From assembly GCA_022447165.1 (NCBI GenBank), contig JAKVBR010000097.1:1-6471 (forward strand): 6,471 bases of DNA, written 5' to 3'. The translations under genes and the position numbers were made by a program. Positions 1 to 6,038 of the stretch are shown one piece after another; within the stretch, counting starts at the first letter, position 1, and each line of letters starts with the position of its first letter. The notes under the pieces were generated by a model. It was not told the origin of the DNA. It saw only the letters and a list, made by a program, of their open reading frames with translations, and searched no databases. This stretch comes from Phycisphaerales bacterium. GTDB lineage: Bacteria > Planctomycetota > Phycisphaerae > Phycisphaerales > SM1A02.

Positions 1-375
1 GGCTTCATCTTCACCCCACCGCTGATGAAGAATACCTAAGAAGTAGTGCGCTTCAGGCGTATTACTTTCAAGTTTCAATACTTTCGTAAATGATTGATGC
101 GCTAAATCGAGTTGATGCTTTTCAAGAAGCACTCTTCCCTTGAGCATGTGGTAATCCGGATGTTTCGGATACCGCTGAATTGCGTTTTCAATTGTGACTA
201 AGGCATCGTCAAATTGTCCAACTTCAAATTGCTGAGTTGCTTGCTGCGCAGCTAAGTCTGCGTTGACAATGTCCATTCGTTCATGCGCATTTGCTCTCGC
301 CTCTAATCCCGCTTTGCTTGGTCCAGAACATCCAATTGAAACGAACGCAAGCACCAAAACGCTATGTTTTAACAC
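1..375 (-). CDS. TPR-repeat lipoprotein, candidate secretin pilotin (partial, C-terminus outside window)
   Basis: The reading frame is open for 125 codons to the window edge. I start it at GTG 375-373, because AGGAGG (positions 388-383) sits exactly 7 nt upstream; an in-frame TTG at 381 would lie almost on top of that site. The N-terminus is MLKHSVLVLAFVSIGC: a short basic tip, a hydrophobic stretch and Cys16, which looks like a lipoprotein signal although Ser at -3 is not the ideal lipobox. After a linker come tetratricopeptide repeats at about residues 42-75, 76-109 and 110 onward, with typical features (FEVGQFDDAL, FTKVLKLES, AHYFLGILHQ). The gene overlaps the end of the secretin by 6 nt, so it is in the same operon and translationally coupled. 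PilF, PilW and Tgl are TPR lipoproteins that help a type IV pilus secretin insert in the outer membrane; the same role here is inferred from domain and position. The end of the protein is not visible. Confidence 0.85.
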   Translation of the reverse strand, partial: MLKHSVLVLAFVSIGCSGPSKAGLEARANAHERMDIVNADLAAQQATQQFEVGQFDDALVTIENAIQRYPKHPDYHMLKGRVLLEKHQLDLAHQSFTKVLKLESNTPEAHYFLGILHQRWGEDEA

Positions 376-377
376 AC

Positions 378-2063
378 TCAATCCTCCTGAGCCATCGAAA
401 CTTGATTGCTCTCTTTTAATAATAGTTCTCTCAATAAATCGCGCTCCCACGTCGATTCACGTTCTCCAGTAATTTGGTCACGCAATCTGATCATCTCTGG
501 CTGTTTCGAAGCGTTTCGAAGCGACAAGTTTGACCAATAAAGTGCTTGTTCCAAATCACCATGTCGATATGCATTCAATGCATCTCGATTGTAATTCGCT
601 GTAATCTGTTCATGGCTAAATGGCAAGAGTCCCGCACGCGCGCCAACGCGAATCGATTCAACGATTTCAAGTGAGTCTCTGCCTGCTTCCCACAATTGTT
701 CGTCTGAGACGATTGATGGCGTCAAGAGGAAAATGATTTCTTCCTTATCAAGTTGGTCGTCTTGACCACGAAATGCCTGTCCGATGAGTGGGATGTCACC
801 GAGCAGTGGCACTTGATTACGACTTACTGTGGTTGATTCTCTAAACAAACCACCAAGGATGATTGTTTCACCATCGCGGCAGCGAACATTCGTCATGAGT
901 TGTTGTGTAATCTCATCAGGCACTGATTGCCCAGCATCTGTTCTCAGCGTTGCAGATGATACGTTTGGCTGGAGTTCAAGGCGAATCATGCCATCTGGTG
1001 AAATGAATGGACGGAAAACAAGTTGAATACCCGTGTCAAGAAACTCAACTGTTTGCGTCGTACTTGTGTCTGTTTGTGTTGAAGACAAGTAACCAACACG
1101 AGTACCGATGAGGACTTCCGCCCGTTGTCTGTTGAGACATGTGATTCGTGGTCTCGCAAGCACAGTTGTGTCAACAACTTGGTCGAGGACTTTCAGGAAT
1201 GTTCCGACGTGATCTGTAATGATGCCGGCTTTGAGTCCGCCAGAAACGGGATTTGCAGCACCACCAACATCTGATGTGACGCCTTGAATGGTCGTGTTCC
1301 CAAATGTCCCGCTGATGATGTTTGAAGCAGCAGCCATCGGCCCACCATCGATACCGCCAATCTGAATGTTTGAGAGTGCTGTGAAGTCAACGCCAAACTC
1401 ATTGTCTTCAGTGACGCGAGTTTGAACGATGGTCGCTTCGACAACCACTTGTGATGGCGGCGTGTCCAGTTCAGCAAGCAGCGCTGCGATGTTATCAAGA
1501 TTTTCTTCGTAATCGTTAACGACGAGTTTGCTCGCCCACGCATAACTATCTCCACCTCCATCTGTGAGTGACGGTTGATATCCTGCATCAACATCGCCCC
1601 TAAATGCAGATTCGCCGTCGCTACTGAGAAGCGGTGTAACAAAAGCATCGGCATCTGTTGCGGACAAGTATTGAAGTTCAAAAATTCTGCTTTGGGTTTT
1701 TCTTCGTGCTGCTTCAATGGTCTGTAACTCTTCAAGCGTGTAGACATACACGAAGTTGCCCTCTTCGATGTACGCAAAACCATTGACACGTAAAATCGCA
1801 TCGAGCGCTTCGTTGAATGTAAGGTCATAGAGATTTGCAGAGACGGTGCCAGTTACGCTATTGCTTGCGATGATGTTCTTCTCTGATTGAATTGAAAGCA
1901 TCTGAAGGACTTGCGTCACTTCTGTTTCATCGAGAACCAGGTCGAAGGTCCCAAAATCATCGCTGACAATGTCTGCTGATTCTGGTTCTGCATCTTGCCC
2001 ACTTGCGATAGAGCAAGCGAGGCAAATGAAGATGAGGGTAAGTTTGGTGATGTATGTGTTCAC
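378..2063 (-). CDS. Outer-membrane secretin of the PilQ/GspD family with C-terminal TPR-like extension
   Basis: This protein forms the multimeric outer-membrane channel through which a pilus or secreted substrate passes. The start is GTG 2063, with GGAG (2075-2072) 8 nt upstream and a signal peptide at residues 1-23 (hydrophobic TLIFICLACSIA, possible cleavage after ASG). An STN/N0-like domain spans about 38-108, followed by an N1-type ring-building domain at about 125-203 (FELQYLSATDA, then KLVVNDYEENLDNIAALLAELD). The secretin beta domain spans about 205-452: VLARPRI, IQLVFRPF, GETIILGGL, the signature VPLLGDIPLIGQAFR (418-432) and EIIFLLTPSIV. There is only one N1-type repeat, so the periplasmic part is short for GspD. 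About 107 residues follow the beta domain, including a TPR-like helical pair at about 490-525 (AYRHGDLEQALYWSNLSL); this tail is unusual. The gene lies 57 nt after the GspC/PilP-like gene and overlaps the downstream lipoprotein gene. I leave the symbol open because PilQ and GspD cannot be separated with confidence here. Confidence 0.96.
   Translation of the reverse strand: MNTYITKLTLIFICLACSIASGQDAEPESADIVSDDFGTFDLVLDETEVTQVLQMLSIQSEKNIIASNSVTGTVSANLYDLTFNEALDAILRVNGFAYIEEGNFVYVYTLEELQTIEAARRKTQSRIFELQYLSATDADAFVTPLLSSDGESAFRGDVDAGYQPSLTDGGGDSYAWASKLVVNDYEENLDNIAALLAELDTPPSQVVVEATIVQTRVTEDNEFGVDFTALSNIQIGGIDGGPMAAASNIISGTFGNTTIQGVTSDVGGAANPVSGGLKAGIITDHVGTFLKVLDQVVDTTVLARPRITCLNRQRAEVLIGTRVGYLSSTQTDTSTTQTVEFLDTGIQLVFRPFISPDGMIRLELQPNVSSATLRTDAGQSVPDEITQQLMTNVRCRDGETIILGGLFRESTTVSRNQVPLLGDIPLIGQAFRGQDDQLDKEEIIFLLTPSIVSDEQLWEAGRDSLEIVESIRVGARAGLLPFSHEQITANYNRDALNAYRHGDLEQALYWSNLSLRNASKQPEMIRLRDQITGERESTWERDLLRELLLKESNQVSMAQED
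383..388 (-). promoter_or_regulatory. Ribosome binding site deciding the GTG start of the TPR lipoprotein
   Basis: AGGAGG on the minus strand, 7 nt before GTG 375. It lies inside the last codons of the secretin gene (within AQED), so the two genes are translationally coupled. Confidence 0.75.
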
Positions 2064-2119
2064 GGCGGCGTCTCCAACGAACGCCCTTTCATGAAAACAC
2101 GCCCGTTACCAATAAACAT
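2060..2119 (-). other. 19-codon micro-ORF spanning the gap before the secretin (possible coupling ORF)
   Basis: ATG 2119-2117 directly abuts the TGA stop (2122-2120) of the GspC/PilP-like gene. The frame reads MFIGNGRVFMKGRSLETPP and stops at TGA 2062-2060, which overlaps the secretin GTG start as GTGA. It therefore fills the only sizeable gap in the operon from stop to start. It has no ribosome site of its own, so it would depend on reinitiation by ribosomes finishing the upstream gene. The GGAG used by the secretin lies inside it. No domain is recognisable. It may be a coupling device rather than a functional peptide, or chance: a short ORF in a 57-nt gap is not improbable. Confidence 0.3.
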
Positions 2120-2641
2120 TCAGGGCGTAATCGTTAGTTCATATCGGTTTTTACCCGCTGAAATGATGACCGAACGCCCTCCAATGCTTGAAATCGTAAG
2201 TGGCGTGTGGGATGAAGCGCCTGCAAGGACATCTCCAATCCGGCAAACCCTGCCATTAATCATTGCTATTTCACCCATAACGGCCTCTAGTTCGAAGCCC
2301 TCAAGAGAGTGCGTGTACTCATCATGCCCGCTATCACTGCTTTGAACAGTCATATTATTGGTCACTTTACCGACCATCGGAAATGCTGATTGGTGAACGA
2401 CAAATGGATTACGCATGACTTCAGTATCAAGAGAGACATAAACCCTCGTATTGCTTGTCAGTTGTGCATCCTCAACGACTGACTCCGCAACTGGAGCTGC
2501 AACAGCAGTCTTTGGCGGTCGCTCGATCACAATGATTCTTGCCCAGAGCAAGAGTGCAACAAAGCAAAGCGAGCAGAACAATCCAAACTGTCTTTTGTCT
2601 GCAGTAAGTCGATGCCATATTCTCTTCAAATGCGTTTTCAT
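2120..2641 (-). CDS. Membrane-anchored GspC/PilP-like periplasmic linker to the secretin
   Basis: This 173-residue protein occupies the PilP position between PilO and the secretin. It has a basic N-terminus, a single transmembrane segment at about 19-38, a Pro/Ala-rich linker, and then RNPF (77-80), which resembles the RDPF-type motif before the PilP/GspC homology region. The small beta domain covers about 113-173: LEGFELEAVMGEIAMING, VCRIGDVL, LTISSIGGRSVIISAGKNRYELTI. Such domains in GspC and PilP contact the N0 domain of the secretin and link it to the inner-membrane complex. PilP proper is a lipoprotein; here there is a transmembrane anchor and no lipobox, so the topology is GspC-like. 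The start ATG 2641 overlaps the PilO stop by 4 nt (ATGA) and has GGAGG (2653-2649) 7 nt upstream. Sequence identity to either family is probably low; the call rests on motif, topology and gene order. Confidence 0.75.
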   Translation of the reverse strand: MKTHLKRIWHRLTADKRQFGLFCSLCFVALLLWARIIVIERPPKTAVAAPVAESVVEDAQLTSNTRVYVSLDTEVMRNPFVVHQSAFPMVGKVTNNMTVQSSDSGHDEYTHSLEGFELEAVMGEIAMINGRVCRIGDVLAGASSHTPLTISSIGGRSVIISAGKNRYELTITP

Positions 2642-3198
2642 GGTCGCGCCTCCATTGCGTCATACATCGCATGTATTCCAATTGCAGCATCGAGTGTTGG
2701 GGCTTCAATGCTTGCCTCTTTTTCACTTCGAGTGATTCGGAGTGATGAAATCTTGATGAAACGATTCATCGTTTCAACATTCTGAATGATGTTATAAATT
2801 GAACCGAAATCAGCGTTCATGGTTACAGCAAGCGGTTGCATCATAAAGTTGTCTTTGTCTTGTTGCTTGGGTGCTACGCCTGCAGTAAAAGATTGGTCCA
2901 CGACTTTGTAACCGTCAATATCTAGAGATAATGATTTGATGATTGAAGACATGTCAGGCGAATCTGGCACATACTTGCATTCTTCTTTCACATATGCTTC
3001 TAACTCGATGAGTTCGTTGCGAAGTTCTTCAACTTCTGCTTGACGTCGTTCAAGTTGCATGACGCTTTCTTCAAGCGTGTGCGCCTCAGCATTTGCTGAA
3101 TTCGCATCTTGATAGTTAGGGAAAATGAAAAACGTCACAAACAAAACCGCAAGGACGAACGTCGAAAACAACATCCATTTTTCTTTTGAAGCACTCAT
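2638..3198 (-). CDS. pilO: PilO-like (GspM-like) inner-membrane alignment protein
   Basis: A 186-residue bitopic protein. A short charged cytoplasmic tip (MSASKEKW) is followed by a transmembrane segment at about 9-27, a coiled coil at about 33-70 rich in Glu/Leu (LEESVMQLERRQAEVEELRNEL, given here in part by its key residues), and a periplasmic alpha/beta domain to the end. The VTMNADFGSIYNIIQNVETMNRFIKISSLRI region (key parts near 125-155) has the usual PilO pattern: a strand, a helix carrying out pairing over an interval (F..I...I...E.M.RF), then a strand. PilO dimerises with PilN in the periplasm and passes signals between the cytoplasmic PilM ring and the PilP/secretin unit. The start ATG 3198 overlaps the PilN stop (ATGA), with GGAGG (3210-3206) 7 nt upstream. 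Length is close to the family norm of about 200 residues. Confidence 0.88.
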   Translation of the reverse strand: MSASKEKWMLFSTFVLAVLFVTFFIFPNYQDANSANAEAHTLEESVMQLERRQAEVEELRNELIELEAYVKEECKYVPDSPDMSSIIKSLSLDIDGYKVVDQSFTAGVAPKQQDKDNFMMQPLAVTMNADFGSIYNIIQNVETMNRFIKISSLRITRSEKEASIEAPTLDAAIGIHAMYDAMEARP

Positions 3199-3794
3199 TG
3201 TCGATCCTCCACTGTTGCAAACTGATTAGTCACTGTCCATCGCTGAACTAAATCGATGAAGAAACTAATTTTAAATCCGCGTGCTTGCAGGTCGCGAACT
3301 GTTCTTGACTTACTGAAGTCCATGCGGACTGCAGAAAATGGTTCGCGGTCTTGCAAACTAGAAACGACTTCAGCAATGACTTCATCGCTTTTTGCAAACC
3401 CAGCGAGCCGGCCACTAATGCCTTTTCCGTTACTTGACTCAACGACATCAAGGGCGAGTTCTTCGAGCGTCATTGACTCAGGAAGCAAGTTCGTAATCGT
3501 CGAAACCAGTTGACCCATTTCAAAGACGACTTCCTCTGATTTGTATTGTTTGATGAATGTTTTCAACTCATCTTTGTTTTGCTTTAATGAAGTCGCATCG
3601 ACTTCAAGTTCAATGGCAGTATTTGCTCTTGCTTGACCAATAGTCAGCCGTTTTGATGCACTATTCACTGCAAACCTCGAATGCGTTGCAAATGCGACAA
3701 TTGTGCCAAGCACAAGCATAACAAGCACAGCTACACGGCTACTTCTCGCTCTACTCTTTGTTCGTTCTATATATTTGTTAGGTAGCAGATTCAT
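3195..3794 (-). CDS. pilN: PilN-like inner-membrane assembly protein
   Basis: A 199-residue protein opening with MNLLPNKYIER. The NLLP box near the N-terminus is the hallmark of PilN and is the segment that inserts into PilM. A transmembrane segment at about 21-37 (VAVLVMLVLGTIVAFA) follows, then a periplasmic coiled coil at about 50-85, then a small alpha/beta fold from about 95 on. ISGRLAGFAKSDEVIAEVV and FSAVRMDF (about 126-160) match the usual PilN pattern of a Gly-containing strand, a helix and a second strand. PilN pairs with PilO in the periplasm and recruits PilM in the cytoplasm. The start ATG 3794 overlaps the PilM stop (ATGA), and a near-perfect AAGGAGG (3805-3799) lies 4 nt upstream. 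The last about 15 residues (VQRWTVTNQFATVEDRQ region) are a tail with no feature I recognise. Confidence 0.9.
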   Translation of the reverse strand: MNLLPNKYIERTKSRARSSRVAVLVMLVLGTIVAFATHSRFAVNSASKRLTIGQARANTAIELEVDATSLKQNKDELKTFIKQYKSEEVVFEMGQLVSTITNLLPESMTLEELALDVVESSNGKGISGRLAGFAKSDEVIAEVVSSLQDREPFSAVRMDFSKSRTVRDLQARGFKISFFIDLVQRWTVTNQFATVEDRQ

Positions 3795-4846
3795 GCTGCC
3801 TCCTTCGATTGATGATCTTCTCCCCGTCTAGAGGGTTTACCGCTCAGTGATGCCAAACTTGCACCAAGCACTGCGTGCCAACCAGAGACAGAAAGTGTTT
3901 TATGCCCAAGTTGACTGACATGAGGTGCTTGCATATCCACGCAAATTTCTTGATTACAGGCGCTTGAAAGTAATTCGCCGAGAAATTGATTCCAACCGCC
4001 CTTGCCAGTGATATACATTCGCGAAGAGAGCGGACCTCTGTTTGTGACGCCATAATGCCGTAAACACTTCATGATGTCGGTTGTAATCTCTTCATGAATC
4101 GAACGAGTTGCATCGCGAACTGCCTTGCAAATCGCTGGTTCGCCGCCATCAAATCGAGCTTCTTCAAGCATGCTTGCTGCTTGGGCTTGGCTGACACCAG
4201 TATGCGATTCGATTGCGCTGAGTAAATCAGCTTGTTTATGATGAAGTTGTTTATAGAAAACCATTGAATCACCATCAAGAATGATGAATGATGAATCATG
4301 TACACCAAAGTTAAACAGTGATCGCACTTCGCCTTGGTCAGATTGCCTTCGATGAAGCATGCTAAATGTTCGAGAGATTGACACGCATTGCGCTTCAACT
4401 TTGACTGGTCTGAGACCTGCTGCATAGATTGGTTCAAGAATGCATTCGAGTTCATCAAGTTCAATTGCCAGTGCAAGAACATCGCCGCCTGAACCAATAC
4501 GAATTGCCTCGGATTGAAGTTTGTTACGATCAATTCCAAAGCGCTCTGACATTTCCCATGACGCCGCCTCTTTGATTTCACTGTCGCTCATTTCAGGAAG
4601 ACGCAATACTTGGTGATGAATCATTGATGGTGGAAGCGTTGCAACGCAATCTGACCCAGACAGTCCAGCATCATGAATTGCGCTACGCCAATCATCTGAT
4701 GTCAATTCTCTTGGGTTTCGTTCTAATCGAATCACTTTGGGCTGGGCGTACTGTCCCTTTGACCATGCACACTGGCCAAGCGTTACACCATTGTCGATGC
4801 AAGCAATTCCAATGAGACCCTTTGTCTTTTTGTTAAATGCAAACAT
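3791..4846 (-). CDS. pilM: PilM-like actin-fold cytoplasmic protein with eroded nucleotide site
   Basis: A 351-residue protein of the PilM/FtsA actin-like family, expected to sit on the cytoplasmic face and bind the PilN tail. The family pattern is clear at about 69-103: ATLPPSMIHHQVLRLPEMSD, then IKEAASWEMSERFGI. FGVHDSSFIILDGDSMVFYKQ (about 180-200) fits the phosphate-2 strand-turn-strand, MYITGKGGWNQF (277-288) the adenosine-site glycine loop, and WHAVLGASLAS near the end the final conserved helix. Key acidic residues are missing: the N-terminal GxDxG-like turn reads GIACI (13-17), and the usual Asp before phosphate-2 is Asn179. I start at ATG 4846, which begins MFAFNKKTKGLIGI as family members do and lies 2 nt after the GspH-like stop, with GGAGGAG (4863-4857) 10 nt upstream. 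An in-frame ATG at 4915 would add 23 unrelated residues and overlap the upstream gene by 67 nt. Confidence 0.9.
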   Translation of the reverse strand: MFAFNKKTKGLIGIACIDNGVTLGQCAWSKGQYAQPKVIRLERNPRELTSDDWRSAIHDAGLSGSDCVATLPPSMIHHQVLRLPEMSDSEIKEAASWEMSERFGIDRNKLQSEAIRIGSGGDVLALAIELDELECILEPIYAAGLRPVKVEAQCVSISRTFSMLHRRQSDQGEVRSLFNFGVHDSSFIILDGDSMVFYKQLHHKQADLLSAIESHTGVSQAQAASMLEEARFDGGEPAICKAVRDATRSIHEEITTDIMKCLRHYGVTNRGPLSSRMYITGKGGWNQFLGELLSSACNQEICVDMQAPHVSQLGHKTLSVSGWHAVLGASLASLSGKPSRRGEDHQSKEAA

Positions 4847-4848
4847 CC

Positions 4849-5433
4849 TTAAGGCGCTCCTCCGGTTGACTGCACTGAAATTTTCCCAGTGAGTGGAGCG
4901 AGTGCGATATCCCAAGCATGATCGCCGCTATGCAAAGTAAAACTACCACCTGTACTTGGCGAACCATCACTTGCGACAATTCCCCCTGCTGGATCAAAGA
5001 TGATGCTCTCACTTCCACCGTCAAAAGAGACGTTATCGATCGAGATGTCTTGAAAACGTCTGTCCGTTGTGAAGTTCATGATTGCAAATCCATCTTGGCC
5101 TTGGGACTCAGTTTTGAGTTCTGCAAAATTCGCAGTGTTCGCATCAAATGGTGCAGCAAGGTTCCCCTGCTCCATAATCTCAACACACCACCCTGAGCCG
5201 TTTGGGTAGAAGTAAACCCTGCGATACCCCTGCTCCGCAATTGCGTCCATCTGAGCAGTGAGCATGTGACTCACCGCCATGCGGCTTGCGGATTGACCTG
5301 CAGATGCGTCTCCCATGGTTGCGTAGGGAATCAAAATCCATGAAGCAATGACGAGCACTGCGATGGTCACAATGAGTTCAATGATCGTGTACCCACGCTT
5401 CATGTTGGTTTGATTGTTAGTGTGTTTATTCAC
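4849..5433 (-). CDS. GspH/FimT-like minor prepilin (GTG start)
   Basis: A 194-residue type IV prepilin-like protein. The class III signal is leader MNKHTNNQTNMKRG, cleavage after Gly14, then YTIIELIVTIAVLVIASWIL with Glu19 at mature position +5, which governs pilin packing. The mature body is a long helix followed by a beta-rich domain. SIIFDPAGGIVA and the later GGSFTLHSG, IALAPLTGKISV (about 143-187) match the GspH/FimT C-terminal pattern. I prefer GTG 5433 because GAGGTG (5445-5440) lies 6 nt upstream and the leader then has the same length, 14 residues, as the leader of the neighbouring pilin. ATG 5403 would give a 4-residue leader and has no ribosome site. The frame also continues upstream to an ATG at 5541, within terminator-adjacent sequence, which I reject. 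Minor pilins of this kind start or cap the fibre. The gene ends 2 nt before PilM. Confidence 0.87.
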   Translation of the reverse strand: MNKHTNNQTNMKRGYTIIELIVTIAVLVIASWILIPYATMGDASAGQSASRMAVSHMLTAQMDAIAEQGYRRVYFYPNGSGWCVEIMEQGNLAAPFDANTANFAELKTESQGQDGFAIMNFTTDRRFQDISIDNVSFDGGSESIIFDPAGGIVASDGSPSTGGSFTLHSGDHAWDIALAPLTGKISVQSTGGAP

Positions 5434-5556
5434 GGCTAGCACCTCACTGCATCGACTGAAAAAGGGACCTTCAATACTCTGAGTTGGGATTTGGATACGC
5501 ATTCTCAAAAGAAGTTTCGTTATAGGACGCGGCAGCAACAAGCAGGACTTAAAGAA
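5434..5556 (-). other. Intergenic region between pilin terminator and minor-prepilin operon
   Basis: About 120 nt that should hold a promoter for the gspH-pilM-N-O operon if the terminator is efficient. I looked for -10/-35 pairs. A TATAAC lies at about 5523-5518, with TTGTTG only 11 nt upstream, and a TTGAGA lies at about 5507-5502 without a well-spaced -10. None is convincing. Expression by read-through from the pilin promoter is also possible. Confidence 0.35.
5440..5445 (-). promoter_or_regulatory. Ribosome binding site deciding the GTG start of the minor prepilin
   Basis: GAGGTG on the minus strand, 6 nt before GTG 5433. The alternative ATG at 5403 has only CTAACAATCAAACCAAC upstream, with no purine-rich site. 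Confidence 0.65.
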
Positions 5557-5592
5557 CAGCCGTGCTCACGACCTCCATCATGAGCACGGCTG
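5548..5592 (-). terminator. Rho-independent terminator after the major pilin gene
   Basis: On the minus strand a perfect 12-bp inverted repeat, CAGCCGTGCTCA (5592-5581) and TGAGCACGGCTG (5568-5557), encloses a 12-nt loop and is followed by TTCTTTAAG. It begins 29 nt after the pilin stop. A strong GC-rich stem plus a T-rich run is the classical intrinsic terminator form; the T-run is interrupted by one C, so termination may be partial. It separates the pilin, which is needed in large amounts, from the assembly operon that starts at 5433. On the plus strand the stem is followed by GAATGAT, so it would not serve as a terminator in that direction. Confidence 0.8.
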
Positions 5593-5621
5593 GAATGATC
5601 TGCCCGAGGTGGCAGGGAGAG

Positions 5622-6038
5622 TTATTCGTCGAAATCTGTACCGTCTGCGGCGACTGCTGTGAGCACCATAGCTGTGCTTGCACCAGCTTTTTCAGCCCAG
5701 ACCCAGCCGACACCGTCTGCTGCTGCAGCTGCGACTGTTGATGAATCTTGGAGAGAGTTTGTAGGTGCAGCCATGAGATAATCGTTATCAATCATGTCAT
5801 CCCATCCATCTGCAACGAGATCAGGATATTCGCCATTTTGAGCGTAATACAGTTCAATTTGACCTCGAAGTGTTTGCAGTTGACTTCGCACAGCTGCATC
5901 ATTTGCATCATCTGCAGCGTCAGTGAACTGAGGCACGACGATGGCCGCGAGGATGCCGAGAATCACGACGACGATGAGAATTTCAATCAGCGTAAATGCT
6001 CGGCGAATTGGGTTAGTTGTTTTGTTTGTTGGGTTCAT
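5622..6038 (-). CDS. Type IV major-pilin-like / GspG-like pseudopilin
   Basis: A 138-residue prepilin, probably the main fibre subunit. Leader MNPTNKTTNPIRRA is cut before FTLIEILIVVVILGILAAIVV; Glu19 is mature position +5, and PQF follows the hydrophobic helix as in GspG. The residue before the cut is Ala rather than the usual Gly. The helix continues (ANDAAVRSQLQTLRGQIELYYAQNGEYPDL), with the N-G-E-YP box typical of GspG and related pilins, followed by YLMAAPTNSL and GVGWVW (109-114), the usual GspG-style strand region. There is no cysteine, so no disulphide-bonded D-loop as in classical PilA; an acidic C-terminus (GTDFDE) could take part in calcium binding as in GspG, which is inference. 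The start ATG 6038 has GGGAG (6049-6045) 6 nt upstream. A terminator follows 29 nt after the stop, so the gene can be transcribed alone and strongly. It stands directly upstream of, and in line with, the assembly operon. Confidence 0.93.
   Translation of the reverse strand: MNPTNKTTNPIRRAFTLIEILIVVVILGILAAIVVPQFTDAADDANDAAVRSQLQTLRGQIELYYAQNGEYPDLVADGWDDMIDNDYLMAAPTNSLQDSSTVAAAAADGVGWVWAEKAGASTAMVLTAVAADGTDFDE

Noticed and set aside
1193..1828. 211-codon minus-strand frame inside the secretin gene
   Set aside because: Shadow of the secretin in another frame; the secretin frame has clear domains and motifs throughout.
1995..2345. 116-codon plus-strand frame antisense to the GspC/PilP-like gene and secretin start
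   Set aside because: Antisense to two well-supported genes; no ribosome site or domain.
4069..4581. 170-codon minus-strand frame inside pilM
   Set aside because: Shadow frame with no domain; PilM motifs are continuous across it.
4847..4915. Longer PilM start at ATG 4915 (23 extra residues)
   Set aside because: The extra residues are unlike the family N-terminus and overlap the prepilin gene by 67 nt; ATG 4846 has a ribosome site and a 2-nt gap to the upstream stop.
5434..5541. Longer minor-prepilin start at ATG 5541
   Set aside because: It would give a 50-residue leader, starts just downstream of the terminator and has no ribosome site; GTG 5433 fits better.
5549..5791. 80-codon minus-strand frame overlapping the 3' part of the pilin gene
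   Set aside because: Out of frame with the pilin and runs through the terminator stem; Gln/Ser-rich shadow composition.
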